From assembly GCA_947652605.1 (NCBI GenBank), contig OX393576.1, positions 65,262,966-65,326,965 on the forward strand: a stretch of DNA of 64,000 bases, written 5' to 3'. The DNA is from Elmis aenea (Eukaryota; Arthropoda; Insecta; Coleoptera; Elmidae). Both the position numbers and the translations under genes were made by a program. This document shows positions 45,851 through 57,825 of the stretch, in pieces. How positions within the stretch are numbered: position 1 is the stretch's first letter; each line of letters starts with the position of its first letter. The notes beneath the pieces were generated by a model that saw only the letters and a program-made list of their open reading frames with translations, was not told the DNA's origin and did no database searches.

Positions 45851-47060
45851 TTTAAAGACCTCAACATAGACTACAAGCCTACACAAACAGAATATTTTTA
45901 TCTATTACCGTTTTTATTGTGATTTTGGATTAACGTTATATTGTAACTTAAAAACCCTATATATTAGTTATTATTGGAAATATTGGCTCTATCTATTTTT
46001 TTTGCTCGTTTGTCGTTTGACCAAAGGCAAATTTTCCAGATGAAGACCAGCTAAGATCCAGTTTTCTGCGCGTTATATTGTAAGGATGTAAAAATAACAT
46101 TCGTTCTTCTAATCTAAACTACGGTCTATGTTAATTATTTAGTCAACAATAATTAGAACATTAATAAATAAAGCATGTTCTGAAAACTGCTGAGTCTCTA
46201 CAGAATGAAATGAAACTGTTATGTTATGGTAACATGACTTTTGCAGCAATCAGAATGCTTTAACTCTTTCGGGAATAGACCTGATGAAAAATATATTTTT
46301 TTGTAGTGCAATGTTTAATGTTCTGTGTTGTTGTACCACCAAATTCACTTTGATGAAGAATGTATACTATTGCAACACTTTGTAAACATTTATTTTAGTG
46401 TAGCATTGGTTTATTTATAAGGATAAAAACTCGCCTATTTTATTCCAGACTACACTGATATTTTATAGTACCCTAGAGACATATTTATCGTTACATTATA
46501 ATTATTACGGATATTTCTCGTATTCATTGTATTAAGCGTTTTACCATGAATTACTTGTGGTTGGCAAGAAGTAAATTTTGATGCTACTTCTGTAAATCTT
46601 TGTCAGAATCGCATTCGGGCCTCTTATGTGCAGCTCTTGAGATCTCTAGCACGTGACTGAGACCTCTTGGGTGATGGATGTGACTAACGTCATTTCAGGG
46701 ATTTCAGAGTCTCATTCAGTCGTGTTCGCGTGTTCATTCTTGTCGGCTTGTTGATGATACCGTCTATAATTCTTGGAATGCTTTGCACAATTAACAATTG
46801 TAAGGACCTTGCGCCTTTGGTGCACATTGTTATCTCTGCACATTCATCTTCAATACTGAATTTCGGTTTCCACTTGGGATTGCGTTAGGGCCGACATATA
46901 CGCCCTGATTCTGCACTGTGTCGGGGTCCCGTACTACCTAAACACCTTACAAACTCTAATTTTTGAAATATATGTATCATTGAAATGAAAACGGACTTCA
47001 GATATCTAAATCCGTTCTCGAGCTATTGCTACGTTGATCATACGTCCTTGATTATAATGC
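45851..47060. other. No gene seen; GC-richer patch 46600-46940
   Basis: Bases 46600-46940 are distinctly less AT-rich (CTCAGCCGTG-like and GGGTCCCGTACTACC motifs). On the minus strand there are broken open stretches such as RIRAYMSALTQSQVETEIQY and NKPTRMNTRTRLNETLKS. These might be relics of a coding region, but I recognise no family. The remainder is AT-rich. Confidence 0.3.
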
Positions 47061-47120
47061 ACTGTCCTTTATTCTAAAGGACTGTCTTTTATTCTAAAGG
47101 ACTGTCCTTTATTTTATAGT
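47061..47120. repeat. Three tandem copies of a 20-bp unit
   Basis: ACTGTCCTTTATTCTAAAGG occurs at 47061-47080, with one change at 47081-47100, and with more changes at 47101-47120. Confidence 0.85.
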
Positions 47121-48282
47121 GATGTCCTTAAGATTTATTTATTTTTGAAAAATTTAGGTTTGTCATTAGTTATAAAAAATATGCGGCAATAAATTAGTTG
47201 GGTGTTTATTATGCCGGCTACATATGGCACAATTGTATTATTATTGGTATAAAATGCCTTTCAGTACAGTTTATATTAAAGTTATAACAGTAAATATGTA
47301 TAGTTCCTTTTACATCTATTCTATACGAGTTAAAATTTTAAGAAAGTTTATTTTGAAATATGTTTAGTATTAAAGATTATTAATAGAGTACAGTAAAGCT
47401 AGGTGGTTGACTCTATTACCGACTTTAAAACTATTTGCGCCTCTCAAAACATACTTTTTAGGGCAGGAGAAATGTCCTACAATTTTGAAGACCTTTTTCT
47501 AATAATTCCTTTCCTGAAGCACGGTTATTTTTTGCCCATTGTCAAGCTTCAACTTCCCATAAACACATTCAGAAAATGATATATTTCAATGTGCGAAGCT
47601 TTCGTTACTGTAAAAGAAATTTAACTTCAATTGTCTGAACACAAAAGTTTTTACCCATTAATGTAAAAAAAAAACTATTTTGCGATTGGAAAAAGATCAC
47701 TATCAGACAACAAAATAATTCAAAGGATTTTGCAATCACTTTATTAAACTTTTATTGGTTAACTATTTAAATCGGTAGGATAATATGCTTTTCAAGAAAT
47801 GGTTGAAATTAACCGGGTCCTCTTAAATGAAATCCCTTTTGGTCCAGAGTAGAAAAAAATTGTGTTTCGTTACCAATAAAATAAAATTACAAATAAAAGG
47901 TGATCTTTTTGAGGAAATTTGTTGTATCAAACACTTTGTATCCAATGGCTCACGAATAGAAAAGTTCAATAACCGTTGCATTCATTCAACATTTATTTAA
48001 AAATCTAATACTTTTTTAAAACCTATCGCAAATTGTTGAGTATGTTTTATGTACTACTACTAAGAGGGAATTTTCTACAAGAAAAAAAATCAATGAAAAA
48101 AAAATGAGAGTCCAAACACTGGAAGCTTGCATTTACACCAAATGTTATGAACTGTGTAGAATTTTATAATTACAAAAAACATACATTGCTCTTAATAATA
48201 TCATTGAATATAAAATAAAATAAAATAAAATAGTTAATTGTTTTTACTATTTAATAAATAAAGTGTAGTTTATAATAGTAGC
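47121..48282. other. No gene seen
   Basis: AT-rich sequence with a short TAAAA pentanucleotide run at 48211-48231. Nothing else recognised. Confidence 0.45.
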
Positions 48283-48715
48283 TATATTACATAAGAAGAG
48301 TTGTAAGAAGCATATTACGCACGAGTGGAAAAGTTGCGCACGGAGCCGCGTAGCGCGGAGTGCGTAATTGCTTTATAACTCGTGTTATGTAGCTTACTTT
48401 TTCTACGATCACATAATACCTTCGATTTTAACGGCGTTTTGGCTAATACACACATGTAATTACAGGGTAGTTCACTACCCATATGTTGTCAATTTTGACG
48501 TAAGCCTACTTCGACATTTCTAGACAAGTGTGCGTTTTGCTTACCGTGCGTAATAACTCGCTTACTAGGCCTGCAGGAAGTTTGACCTGAGTCTGTCTAC
48601 TTTGATAATTCCTTTAAAAAAACTGTGCTATTTGCTTACCGTGCGTAAGGACCCACTTACTATGCATGCAGGCTGTACGGTAAGAGTCATTTACATTAGT
48701 GGTCGTAGAAAAAAA
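48283..48715 (+). repeat. Family M element, copy 5 (longest)
   Basis: Opens ATTACATAAGAAGAGTTGTA. The left palindrome carries a GC-rich insert (GCACGGAGCCGCGTAGCGCG). Both subrepeats are present. A short CAGGGTAGTTCACTACCC insertion lies at about 48463-48480, before the first subrepeat. It ends AGTGGTCGTAG. Confidence 0.8.
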
Positions 48716-49330
48716 TAATTATATTCTATTTTTGTTACTGACGTGAAAAATACTTGGCAATGTCAGGCCGGGAAATTTCGGCGCTTACCTCGTATATCTC
48801 GAAAACTGATTTAGATATTTGGTATCCGTTTTTCAGTTTTTTTAAAATTTAAATCCGGTATGTCCTTTTCAATGTAAGTAAAATCAGGAGGTTTATATTT
48901 AAATTGACAACAGATAACATTGTCCTGGCTGTTTCTGACTGTTATTATGACGGAAGGTTTTTAGAAGTCCTAGTTTGCATCTTTTAAAGTTTATTAAAGC
49001 TGGTTTAGTAAAATATTTTTCTGCCTAAGTAATATCAGTAACACTGATTGTTGACAGTTAAGAACTCTTCTTTCGCTTAGTTAACGGGGTAGGTGAACCA
49101 TATTTCGCTATTAAACAAATTGATGGCAATGCACGCAAGCATAAAAATTTAATTGGGCGATAACAAAGACTCTCTCTCACAGTGAAATGTAAAGGTTTCA
49201 ACTTGTTTTAGTGAATTTATATGTCATTATATACTTAACAAATATTTTATGTACAAAGTAAATATTCATGTTTCAGACAGTGTGTAACAACAAATAACTA
49301 ATATGAGGTTTGAAGCAGTAATATTTCATA
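48716..49330. other. No gene seen
   Basis: AT-rich sequence without a recognised repeat terminus or ORF. Confidence 0.45.
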
Positions 49331-49334
49331 TGAA

Positions 49335-49436
49335 GTAACAATTGTAGGCAGAACACATTGTCTATGCACGATTTAGGATCCAGGTTCGCAGCTTTAGCAT
49401 TTTTCATTCTTTTTAGTGCCTGTTTTACTTCTTCTA
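49335..49436 (-). pseudogene. Reverse transcriptase fragment with internal deletion
   Basis: The minus strand reads EEVKQALKRMKNAKAANLD, an RT N-terminal motif, then jumps to KSCIDNVFCLQ, which belongs later, near motif A. The SCxDNVFCL signature links it to the fragment at 21495-21690. Its upstream end is cut by the TACAGGGTG element that begins at 49437. Confidence 0.6.
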
Positions 49437-50165
49437 TACAGGGTGATTGAAATTCGAGTTTACGCATGGGATCTCGCTTATTATAATAGCTAGAGTATAG
49501 GTTTAAATTTGCCAAAGTTGCTAAATTTGGTGCTCATTAATAATCCAAAGAGAAATTGAAAATATCTCAAACGGTATCCGAGAAAATTAAAAAAAACCGG
49601 AAAATACGATTTTTGAAAATCGTCTATAACTCCTTTGGAGTTTGAAATATTTTAAATGTGTAAAAACATTGCTTAAGCAACTTTTTAAGCCGAATCGTAT
49701 GGGGGTCACAAATTTTTCCCAGATCGATTCGTTTTTGTTTTATGATAACCAACTTTAGTTTTTCTTGTGGGCGCAATTTTTGCTATTTACATAATCAAAT
49801 AGCATTTATTTTTTTGAACCCATTGATGTATCATACATGGTATTTTACATCTTTATTCATTGTCAAATAAAAAAAAAAGGGTTTTAAACAATAGCCATTA
49901 TAAATCAGGTAGGCCGGTCTTTGTAGTTTATGTTGCAATGAGCAATGTTTTTACACATTTGAAATATTTCATATTCCAAAAGAGTTATAGACGATTTTCA
50001 AAAATCGTATTTTCCGGTTTTTCCTAATTTTCTCGGATACCGTTGGAGATATTTCCAATTTCTCTTTGTAATATTATTAAGCACGAAATTTGGCAACTTT
50101 GCCGAATTTAAACATATACTCTAGCTATTATAATAAGCGAGATCCCCATGCTTAAACTAGAGATG
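49437..50165. mobile_element. TACAGGGTGATTGAAATTCG foldback element
   Basis: Left end TACAGGGTGATTGAAATTCG, then ATGGGATCTCGCTTATTATA and AGCTAGAGTATAGGTTTAAA. The right half mirrors it inward for nearly its whole length (AAATCGTATTTTCCGGTTTT against AAAACCGGAAAATACGATTT) and ends TAAGCGAGATCCCCATGC. The last 15 or so terminal bases are lost at the right. The element can fold into one long hairpin. Same family as 35566-36006. Confidence 0.8.
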
Positions 50166-50463
50166 AAAAAAATTATACATTTGCTGACAATTTTATCCAA
50201 AATCAAAACATAAAACGCACAATTTTTTTGTGCAAATTTGCTGTTTTATTCATATAACGACCAAAAATTTCTTTTGAAATTCTGTTTATTATCATTCAAA
50301 ATATGGCAAACATACTATTTTTAATTATAAAGACAGTAAACTATCATGGACTTTCAAAATGATAGAAGAAAAATACAAAAGTTAACTGCCAAAACTTTTT
50401 TTTAATTAAAATTAGAAACCACACCGGAATTGAAAAAACCCTGCTTTTGCTTATTTATAAGTC

Positions 50464-50574
50464 GAAATGATTTGCTTAAAATGTTTTCAAATCATCTGTT
50501 CCAGGGAGATGCATTTTAGAAATGATTTGCTTAAAATGTTTTAAAATCATCTGTTACCAGGGAGATACATTTTA
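50464..50574 (+). repeat. 55-bp tandem duplication
   Basis: AAATGATTTGCTTAAAATG, AATCATCTGTT and CCAGGGAGAT occur twice, offset by 55 bases, with few differences. Confidence 0.85.
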
Positions 50575-51929
50575 CCTCAAATATTATAAATGTACTTCGT
50601 TGCTATTTAACTTAATTGGATTATCACATTTCAAATTTCGTCCTCCCTTACCTTTCTAAATTTGTTTTGTATATTTCATTCCCTAATTCATTTAATTATC
50701 GAGATGCATTATTGTTCGTAATTTGTTTCATGAAATTAAAAGCATCGAAGTTAAAATAAATAATAAACATAAATATTTAATTTCTCTTTGTAAACATCGG
50801 TAGTTATGAGTACATCAATTAATAATAATAATAATAATAGCTTTATTTAACATTGAAAGCTACATGTTTACATTTTATATAAATGACAATGTTATTATAT
50901 ATTCTGTTATTGGTGTAATAACAAAACGTATTTTAAATCCATGTTGTTTCGGTCCAGTATGTTTTTAAAATAAATGTTTGATGTTATAACAAAACCTTTA
51001 TTTGTAATACAATTATATTCATTTTAGGTAATTTGTAACTACACAGTAAAAAGTACGGTGTCTATTTTAACACCAAAACGTAAACTATACTGCTCCACTT
51101 TTGTCTAAAGGTAATTTATATAGTACCTATTTGCCTTAGATTGTCTGTCAAATTTTAACATGTTGGAACAGACATTTTGGTTAATATTTAGTCCATTCCA
51201 ATAATTTTTATAGGATAATAATTATCTCTGGATTTGGTGAATGTGTTAAAATAATTGTGTTGAATTTAAAGTGTTACAGATTTAAAGTATCTAATGATTA
51301 ACACATTTTCGTAGAACACCTAAATAAATTGCTTAAATTGTTAGATTACATACACACATACATACAGTCTTTGATTTGGTGACGTTTTGCTACTAATATT
51401 GATAAAAAAATTCTAGGTTTTTTTGAGTATTTACGTTTCCGAATTCGTTGTAACAATCTCTTTGTTTATTGATATGTATATCAGCTTTATTCCGCAATAA
51501 AAGGACATTTAAGCTATATTCTTGAATATCTATTACTTGAAGCGTATTAAAATATCAAATGGTTCCTCATAACGCACACAATTAAAGTTCTTTAGTTCAA
51601 CTTTATTGTGAATTCAGTGAAGCAAACGAATGAATAGGGCGTGGCTTACTATTTATTCAAGCGTACGTTATGCTCTGCTTTTATACTTGTAGATTCAATG
51701 CCCGGAAATTTATGTCTCGCAAATTTTTCTACCGTGCGTGCACTTCTTGATAATAAAAATATGCGTCTTTGAATGTTTGTAAAGACATTTATTACCAGCT
51801 TTGTTTAACTATTGTAAAATTAGATCAAGAGACAAATAAAGTTTTCGTATAAACTGTACTACAAAGTTATTTTAATTAATAGTTATTAACGTAACAAAAC
51901 CGGAAAAAAACTGGACGAGTGACAGTTTT
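50575..51929. other. No gene seen; (AAT)n tail near 50819
   Basis: An AATAATAATAATAATAAT run at 50819-50838 is followed by AGCTTTATTTAACA. On the minus strand this resembles the AATAAAGCT and (ATT)n 3' end of a CR1-like element, but no coding remnant follows. The rest is AT-rich. Confidence 0.35.
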
Positions 51930-52575
51930 TGGACGAGCCGTATGCGAGTCCTGAAAGCATACGAGTCCTGTAAAGGCACTTTACGGGTATGTTACGTACA
52001 ATATTTTTTGTGCGATCGTACTAGAAACAGTTGTTTGACGGACGCGTTAGCAACCATTAAGTACTGCATTTCCGGCCCTATCCTTAGCAACGGCCGAAAA
52101 AACTTTCTTTTTCGGCCGCTACAGCGTACGAAAAAGATCATTTGCATTAAGCAGAAGGGAAAGCGCATGTGCGTGTCTGAATATAAGTTCTCTGAGATTA
52201 TGGCTTCCCCGCTAAGAGTAGTGACGTAGAGGTCTTTAGGTTGTTAACTGTCAGGTAGTTTATAACCTAATATTTTCGTGTTGATACTGTTACTGAATAC
52301 TGTTCTATTGCTGTCAATTATACTATGTATTAATAAATAAATATATGAAATGGTACACGTTATGTAATTAATAATTAATCAATGTTTAAATTTATGAATA
52401 AAACATTACAATCGCTCAAAAAAAGGTTATTTAAATTATGTACAGAATTATGCAAGTACGTTTCCACCGCCAACAGCATACGCCGTCATCTGTCAGTGAC
52501 AGAATGTCACGTAGTTTTTAACCTATATTTTTGAAAAATACTTAAAATTTAAATTGTTCTTAATTCGATCGTCAA
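51930..52575 (-). repeat. Foldback family copy, relative of 38300-38660
   Basis: TTTTTTGTGCGATCGTACTA, GACGGACGCGTTAGCAACC, AGTACTGCATTTCCGGCCCT and TTAGCAACGGCCGAAAAA match the reverse complement of 38510-38650. CGCCGTCATCTGTCAGTGAC and AGAATGTCAC at 52478-52510 match 38440-38470. About 345 bp of other sequence lies between the two blocks. A 95-codon plus ORF crosses it and is not a gene. Confidence 0.6.
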
Positions 52576-53085
52576 TTTCAGAACTGTTGCTTTGGGCAAT
52601 TAGGCCTAAATTCGTAAGTTGTCCTACACGCTGTTATGAATTTCCAAAATAGATACTGCTTATAGCCATTTTATTTAACTATAAAACATTAGTGTAATTT
52701 TGAAAATTTCTGAGTTAAAACTTCGTTAATGTGGACTTGGTTATAATAAACCATACCAGTAAATATTCATGAAAGTAGAGATATACATACATATCTGATT
52801 ATTTAATTCCATGCGATTTCGTTATTAGCTACATAAAGTTTTTAATCAAACAGTCGTACACATTTACTGTAATGATTGTTTAGAATAAATTGAATTAAGG
52901 GAAGATTCTGTTTCATGTTTTAGCGTGTTTAATATTTCACCGCAGAAACATAATATAACAGAGCATACCAATAAATTGTTCCACAACTGGAACGCTTTTG
53001 ACTGCAGTAAAACAAAATTAAATCATACTTTTAATGGTTGTTTATAAGTTGTTTCAAACTGAATTTTCTCTTAATTGTGTTTCAG
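52576..53085. other. No gene seen; possible intron
   Basis: AT-rich sequence ending in a good polypyrimidine tract and acceptor (TTCTCTTAATTGTGTTTCAG) at 53066-53085. Confidence 0.35.
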
Positions 53086-53124
53086 TTTGCTATTACTAGC
53101 CGGTTCAGTGTTTTGTACCAAGAT
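53086..53124 (+). other. Candidate 39-nt exon
   Basis: Bounded by a strong acceptor (TTAATTGTGTTTCAG) and the donor GTAAGT. Followed by a 76-nt interval (53125-53200) of typical small insect intron size, with its own strong acceptor CTTCTGTCATTTCAG. One frame reads LLLLAGSVFCTK, like a signal-peptide core. Another reads FAITSRFSVLYQD in phase 0. Frame cannot be chosen, and both soon meet a stop in the next segment. It could be the end of a coding gene, untranslated, or a lncRNA. Confidence 0.35.
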
Positions 53125-53200
53125 GTAAGTAGTTAAATTTTGTAATGGATTATTGTAATTTAGATTTACGTATTATTTGATTTTGCTTCTGTCATTTCAG

Positions 53201-53252
53201 CTTAAACAAATAAAACTACTTTTCATTTTAATAGAAGTATAAAGGTACATGT
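53201..53252 (+). other. Candidate 52-nt exon
   Basis: Starts after the CATTTCAG acceptor and ends before GTGAGT at 53253. Continuing from the previous segment it gives LKQIKLLFILIEV and a stop, or LNK and a stop. So if coding it would be terminal; if not, an untranslated or lncRNA exon. Confidence 0.25.
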
Positions 53253-55768
53253 GTGAGTGTGTGTGTACTGTGAATGTCGATTATATTTCTCTAAGTTCGA
53301 TTCTTAATTACGTTTACTAATAAAAATTACATTTGCTTTCATATTGGTTCAAAATAAGTGCAAATCGTTCAAATATTACTGCATATTTATTAAACATTTC
53401 AGAATATCAAATAAATATGACTACTCCACAAATATTTTATATCAGTTTACACAAAAGCTTAAATAAACAATGTAATAAAAACTGCAGTTGAAAAGTTGCA
53501 TGTGTTTTTTGAACTGTTATGACTCAAAACGAGTGTAATAAAATATTTTTGTTTTATCATACTATCACAGTAACGAACAAAAAAGTATGTTTGAAGATTA
53601 TTAATTTTACATTTAATATGTTTGTGCAGTAAACGATGGTTTTTGCTTTTAATATTAAGCAAGGCCCACTCCAAACGTTGGCCCAGACGTTGAGATTTTT
53701 TGTTATACGATGACTCACCTTCAAGTAGGGCTGTTGCTAAGTTATTTTTATCCTTAGGCAAAAAATATAATATCGTCCCCACGTAATTTTTATACATCAT
53801 TTTACCTTAGCCACAAAATTATATTATAACATAGTGAAAAACAAAATAGAAAGAGAACAGCGCGACTACAGTAAGACGTAGTAGCTTGTTCGAAACAAAA
53901 ACGTGATAAAAGAAAATTCTTATCGTATGAAGTAGGTATACATAGATTGACTTTTTTTTAATCAAAAGTGCCAACTAAAGTAGCATGTGAAAAAGTATAA
54001 AACAACAAAAGGTAAAACAATGTAATTGGAAATCTTTGATAAGCCGTTACAGATAAGTAGAGAGAGGTAAACACAAAAGAAAAAATTAAATAAAATGAGA
54101 ATAAATAGTAACTGTCTTTGTTGTTGAAAATATTACATTTTTAAATCTTTTTATTTCATCTATTTTTTTAGTATTACCTACCTTGTGTATGATTTTATTC
54201 ATTTCTGTTCCTACTTTTTGTACATGTTTTTGTCGTTTTATAATTTTTTGTCAAGCTACTTTGATTGACCTGATGTTTGCGTATATTATTTCATAAACTT
54301 TTAAATGCTGTATTTAAAATCTCTCAACTAAATGAAAAAGACACGTTTTGTGAAATTGTATCCAGTCTTTTCTTTCTTCGGGTAGAAGTAAAGCATTAGT
54401 TCTTGATTTTATTACCTGCAACTATATTTTATCCAGTGATAGTCGACCTAAAACATTTGCTTCGTTTCCTTCGAACCAGTTGATAAAAATAAAAACAATG
54501 GAAGTACAGACAAAACAAACTTACCCGTTGAAGTTCTGCGGTTTTGTTGGTCAGACAATATAAATGTGTAAAAATGTAGTATTTTAATAAACTTGTACGT
54601 TCTAAACAGTGTTTTTGAACGAATTAAAGGTGAAAATGCATTGTAAAACTTTAAAATGTTAGCAAAAAAAAATGCTAGGTTATACGTACACTTGGAGTGT
54701 GTTTACAAAATTTCAAATAGCTGTAAAAAATTCTTTTCGGCAGTTTTTGAAATAAAAAAAGGAAATGTATTGCTTATGAAGATCATTGCAATTGAATTTT
54801 ATTTAAAAAAAAATCATTTGTAAAGAAATTATAAACCTTACAGTTAAACAAATATTAATTTGTGAAACCTCAGCTCCTATTATCACAACCATGTTCAAAT
54901 TTTTAAAACTTTTACCAATATGTATTTTTAAAACAATTTAAGTATTCGAGCAAACTGTTGAAAAATGCTTTTTATTTTGCGGTAAACATTCTGGACATTT
55001 TTACAGGTTTATTACATTTACTCAATTCTCATTTTGACCTTTATATTGTTTGAGTCGTTTTACAAAATTTATTATTGTCGTTGCCTTTGTTGACCTTTTC
55101 ATAATAGTTGCCGAGGATAAGTCTAACAATGTTATATCCGGTTTTAAATCGTATATCTGCCATTCTTTTGTTCTCTGTTTGATGTAACAAAAAGTTATGC
55201 AAATAAAAAGAGTTACAGACAGTTAGCATTAACAAGTTCAATGCTGACGAGTTAATACAAAGCGCATTCGCCACTGTGTTAATAATTTCATACAAACATA
55301 GATGTGTTTTGTAAAGAATTTCATGAGAAGCTTACATATATGTCAACTGTTTCAAATTGAAAATGCATAGCCGTGTTGATGAAGAATGAGTTTAAATTTA
55401 ATTTTTGGTTGTTGTAATAGGAGTTACTTTTGTTTTTGTTTACTTTGAATTTGAAATAAATGTAAGGTTACCATCTACGGTAATTTAATTTGGAGTTTAA
55501 GAAACTTTGAATTTGTTCAAACAGTAAAGGGAAACTTGAAAGTTGGTAAATTGATGGTGGAAAGTTTAAGTGAAGACGAAAATATTTACCGTGTGACTTT
55601 TAACAGACAATTTGCTTATAAATATTGGTTTAATTGGTCACTCATTCTTAATTACAAATAAGTATAATTTAAGGCATTAATTTTTTTTTAAATTTAATGT
55701 AAAAATAGTTCCCATTATTCACTTACAATGATTGCTTTATCGAAATGTTGATTAACGATTATATAAAT
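53253..55768. other. No gene seen
   Basis: Starts with a short GTGTGAGTGTGTGTG run. Minus ORFs at 53459-53800 and 55041-55295 have no recognisable motifs. No repeat terminus was recognised. Confidence 0.4.
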
Positions 55769-55850
55769 CAGGGATGCAAAGACTTTTTAAGACCAGGGGC
55801 CACATAGGTTTTCTATGTCTTATGGGAGGGCCGCCAAAAATCATGTAAGT
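55769..55850 (+). mobile_element. hAT left terminus, truncated
   Basis: CAGGGATGCAAAGACTTTTT, AAGACCAGGGGCCACAT and GGGAGGGCCGCCAAAAATC are typical of hAT ends. No matching right end is seen. Confidence 0.55.
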
Positions 55851-56144
55851 TATGTATCATATATCGTGTTTATAAAACATATTTTCAGTTTGATTAAAGA
55901 AAAGTCTGAAGTTACAGATTATATTGGCAGAGTTTTAGGTTTCAAAAATGAAAATCTTTGCATTTTTTGTCATTCTGTTTAATCTACCACTTAACTATTT
56001 AAAATATCGATAGCATAATAAAAAACTGTTACCTTAGAAGACATTAAAGGATTTTCAAACCTGTTATCCTCACATAGTTTACCAAAAATCACAATCAGTT
56101 AATGTTTTCTTTTTAATTTAAACTATTGTAAATCTGGTACAGCA
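55851..56144. other. No gene seen
   Basis: AT-rich sequence between two unrelated hAT ends. It may belong to either. Confidence 0.35.
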
Positions 56145-56233
56145 GAACGTCTAAGGGCCCCTAGAGCTTCGGGCCCTTAGAGCTTCGAGCCCCTACGCGG
56201 CGGCATGCCTTCCACCCCCTATTTTCGCCACTG
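56145..56233 (+). mobile_element. hAT right terminus, truncated
   Basis: GGGCCCCTAGAGCTTC is repeated with changes as GGGCCCTTAGAGCTTC and GAGCCCCTACGCGG. Then TTCCACCCCCTATTTTCGCC and CACTG follow. In reverse this begins CAGTGGCGAAAATAGGGGGT, a CAGTGGCG-class hAT end. The left partner is absent. Confidence 0.6.
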
Positions 56234-57115
56234 CATATTGACAAAGAAAGAAAATCTAAACCAAATTTTAAAAAAATTATTTTTTAGTTGCGTTGATAAT
56301 TTTTATGTAGATATTGTAACACTTCGCTAAGAACTTTTTACTTTATATTGTTTAATATACCCCCTTTTTTGTTCTCTTTTTTTTTAAAGCTCGTGATCGT
56401 CTGTTGTTGTGGGTAGACCCTTCGACGTTGTTGTATCTTAGTTCACCAGTTACTAGAGGAGTTTACAGACAGCAAAAAATAAAACATTAAAGATTTTTAA
56501 TCAGAGTTTATTAATTTATATTCGCCAGCTCTCTCACAGCTCTACAAATGAATTAAGACCATTAATACAGACTCTTCGATATTAATATGAACGTTTTGAG
56601 AAGGCAATCGATTGTCATAAAATAAAAAAATATAAAATTCTGAAACATCCATGTTTTATAATTGAAACGTGCGTTTTGCTTTATTATTAAAGAAAGAGAA
56701 AATACAAATTCATTTTTGATAATATCTGCGTAATTCAGCTTTGTTTATTTATTTAGTCATTAGTCTTTCTACCATGTAGGACAATTAAGCTTTATAAAGT
56801 GTCAAGTGGTATTATTTAAATTTTTAAGTGGCGCCTTGACTAGTTCGCTCGTTAATTGAGTGTTTGGATCTAGTTAATTCAGCGCAGCCGTTTTCCAGTT
56901 CATTTGCAAGTGCTGCCAACAGATAATTAATTACTGATATTGACATCAAGCTTGAATTAAACATTTGACTAATCGCCCACGATTCTCGGTCAGGGCTATT
57001 TCTATGGAAGCTTCGAATAAGATTTACATTTTGATATTGATAGCAAATTATGTAAAATTCTTTAAGTTGAAGCAAAGAACATTTTCATACTGTTTGCCAC
57101 GAAACAGCTTTATTA
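56234..57115. other. No gene seen
   Basis: Unmatched AT-rich sequence. The minus ORF at 56824-57075 has no recognisable motif. Confidence 0.4.
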
Positions 57116-57760
57116 TACAGGGTGATTGATTAGGATCGGGCATTAAAAATATATGAAGAATGAAAAAGGGTATTGGTCTGAAATTTTGGTTATGACCATA
57201 ATGGCATCTGATCTGTTAAATGAAAATATTTTCAAGATGACGACACTTCCGGAAATACCGGAAGTTGACGTCTAATTTCTTATTTCAAAGACAATGGTCG
57301 ATTTTTTATTGCATTTTTGGATTTAACACGTTATTTTAGAGGGACCTTTGATAGCTTCTCTATACCTAAGAACAGTCGTTTTTTTTTAGATTTTTTGACT
57401 TTTTTGAAAATTTTTCGATTTTCATCGTGATGCTTAATATCATCTACCGCCGCCATTTTAGAAGGGAAAACGCTTAAATTTAGACTATGCATGGAGAGAG
57501 ACTGCACTTGGGTATAGAGAATGCTATCAAAAGTCCCTCTAAAATAACGTGTTAAATCCAAAAATGCAATAAACTGGACCATTGTATTTGAAATAAGAAA
57601 GAAGACGTCAACTTCCGGTATTTCCGGAAGTGTCGCCATCTTGAAAATATTTTCATTAAACAGATCAGATGCCATTATGGTCATAACTAAAATTTCAGAT
57701 CAATACCCTTTTTCGTCCTTCATATATTTTTAATGCCCGGTCCCTATCAATCACCCTGTA
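57116..57760. mobile_element. TACAGGGTGATTGAT palindromic element, 645 bp
   Basis: Left end TACAGGGTGATTGATTAGGA, right end CCTATCAATCACCCTGTA. The two halves are near-perfect reverse complements throughout (ACTTCCGGAAATACCGGAAG against its complement at about 57613-57632, AAATGCAATAAA, AGAGGGACTTTTGATAG). The 117-codon minus ORF is produced by the palindrome. No transposase, so it is a foldback non-autonomous element. Confidence 0.9.
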
Positions 57761-57825
57761 TGTTTTGTTATATTAACTGAATTTTTATCTCTTATATTAA
57801 GCGATATACACAAAGCGACCTGAAC

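Noticed and set aside
51942..52229. 95-codon plus-strand ORF
   Set aside because: It crosses a foldback repeat shared with 38.3-38.7 kb, and its reading changes with the repeat.
53270..55768. Possible host genes from minus ORFs of 84-113 codons
   Set aside because: No motifs, AT-driven amino-acid use and no splice support.
57331..57684. 117-codon minus-strand ORF
   Set aside because: It lies inside a near-perfect palindromic non-autonomous element and mirrors the other half.
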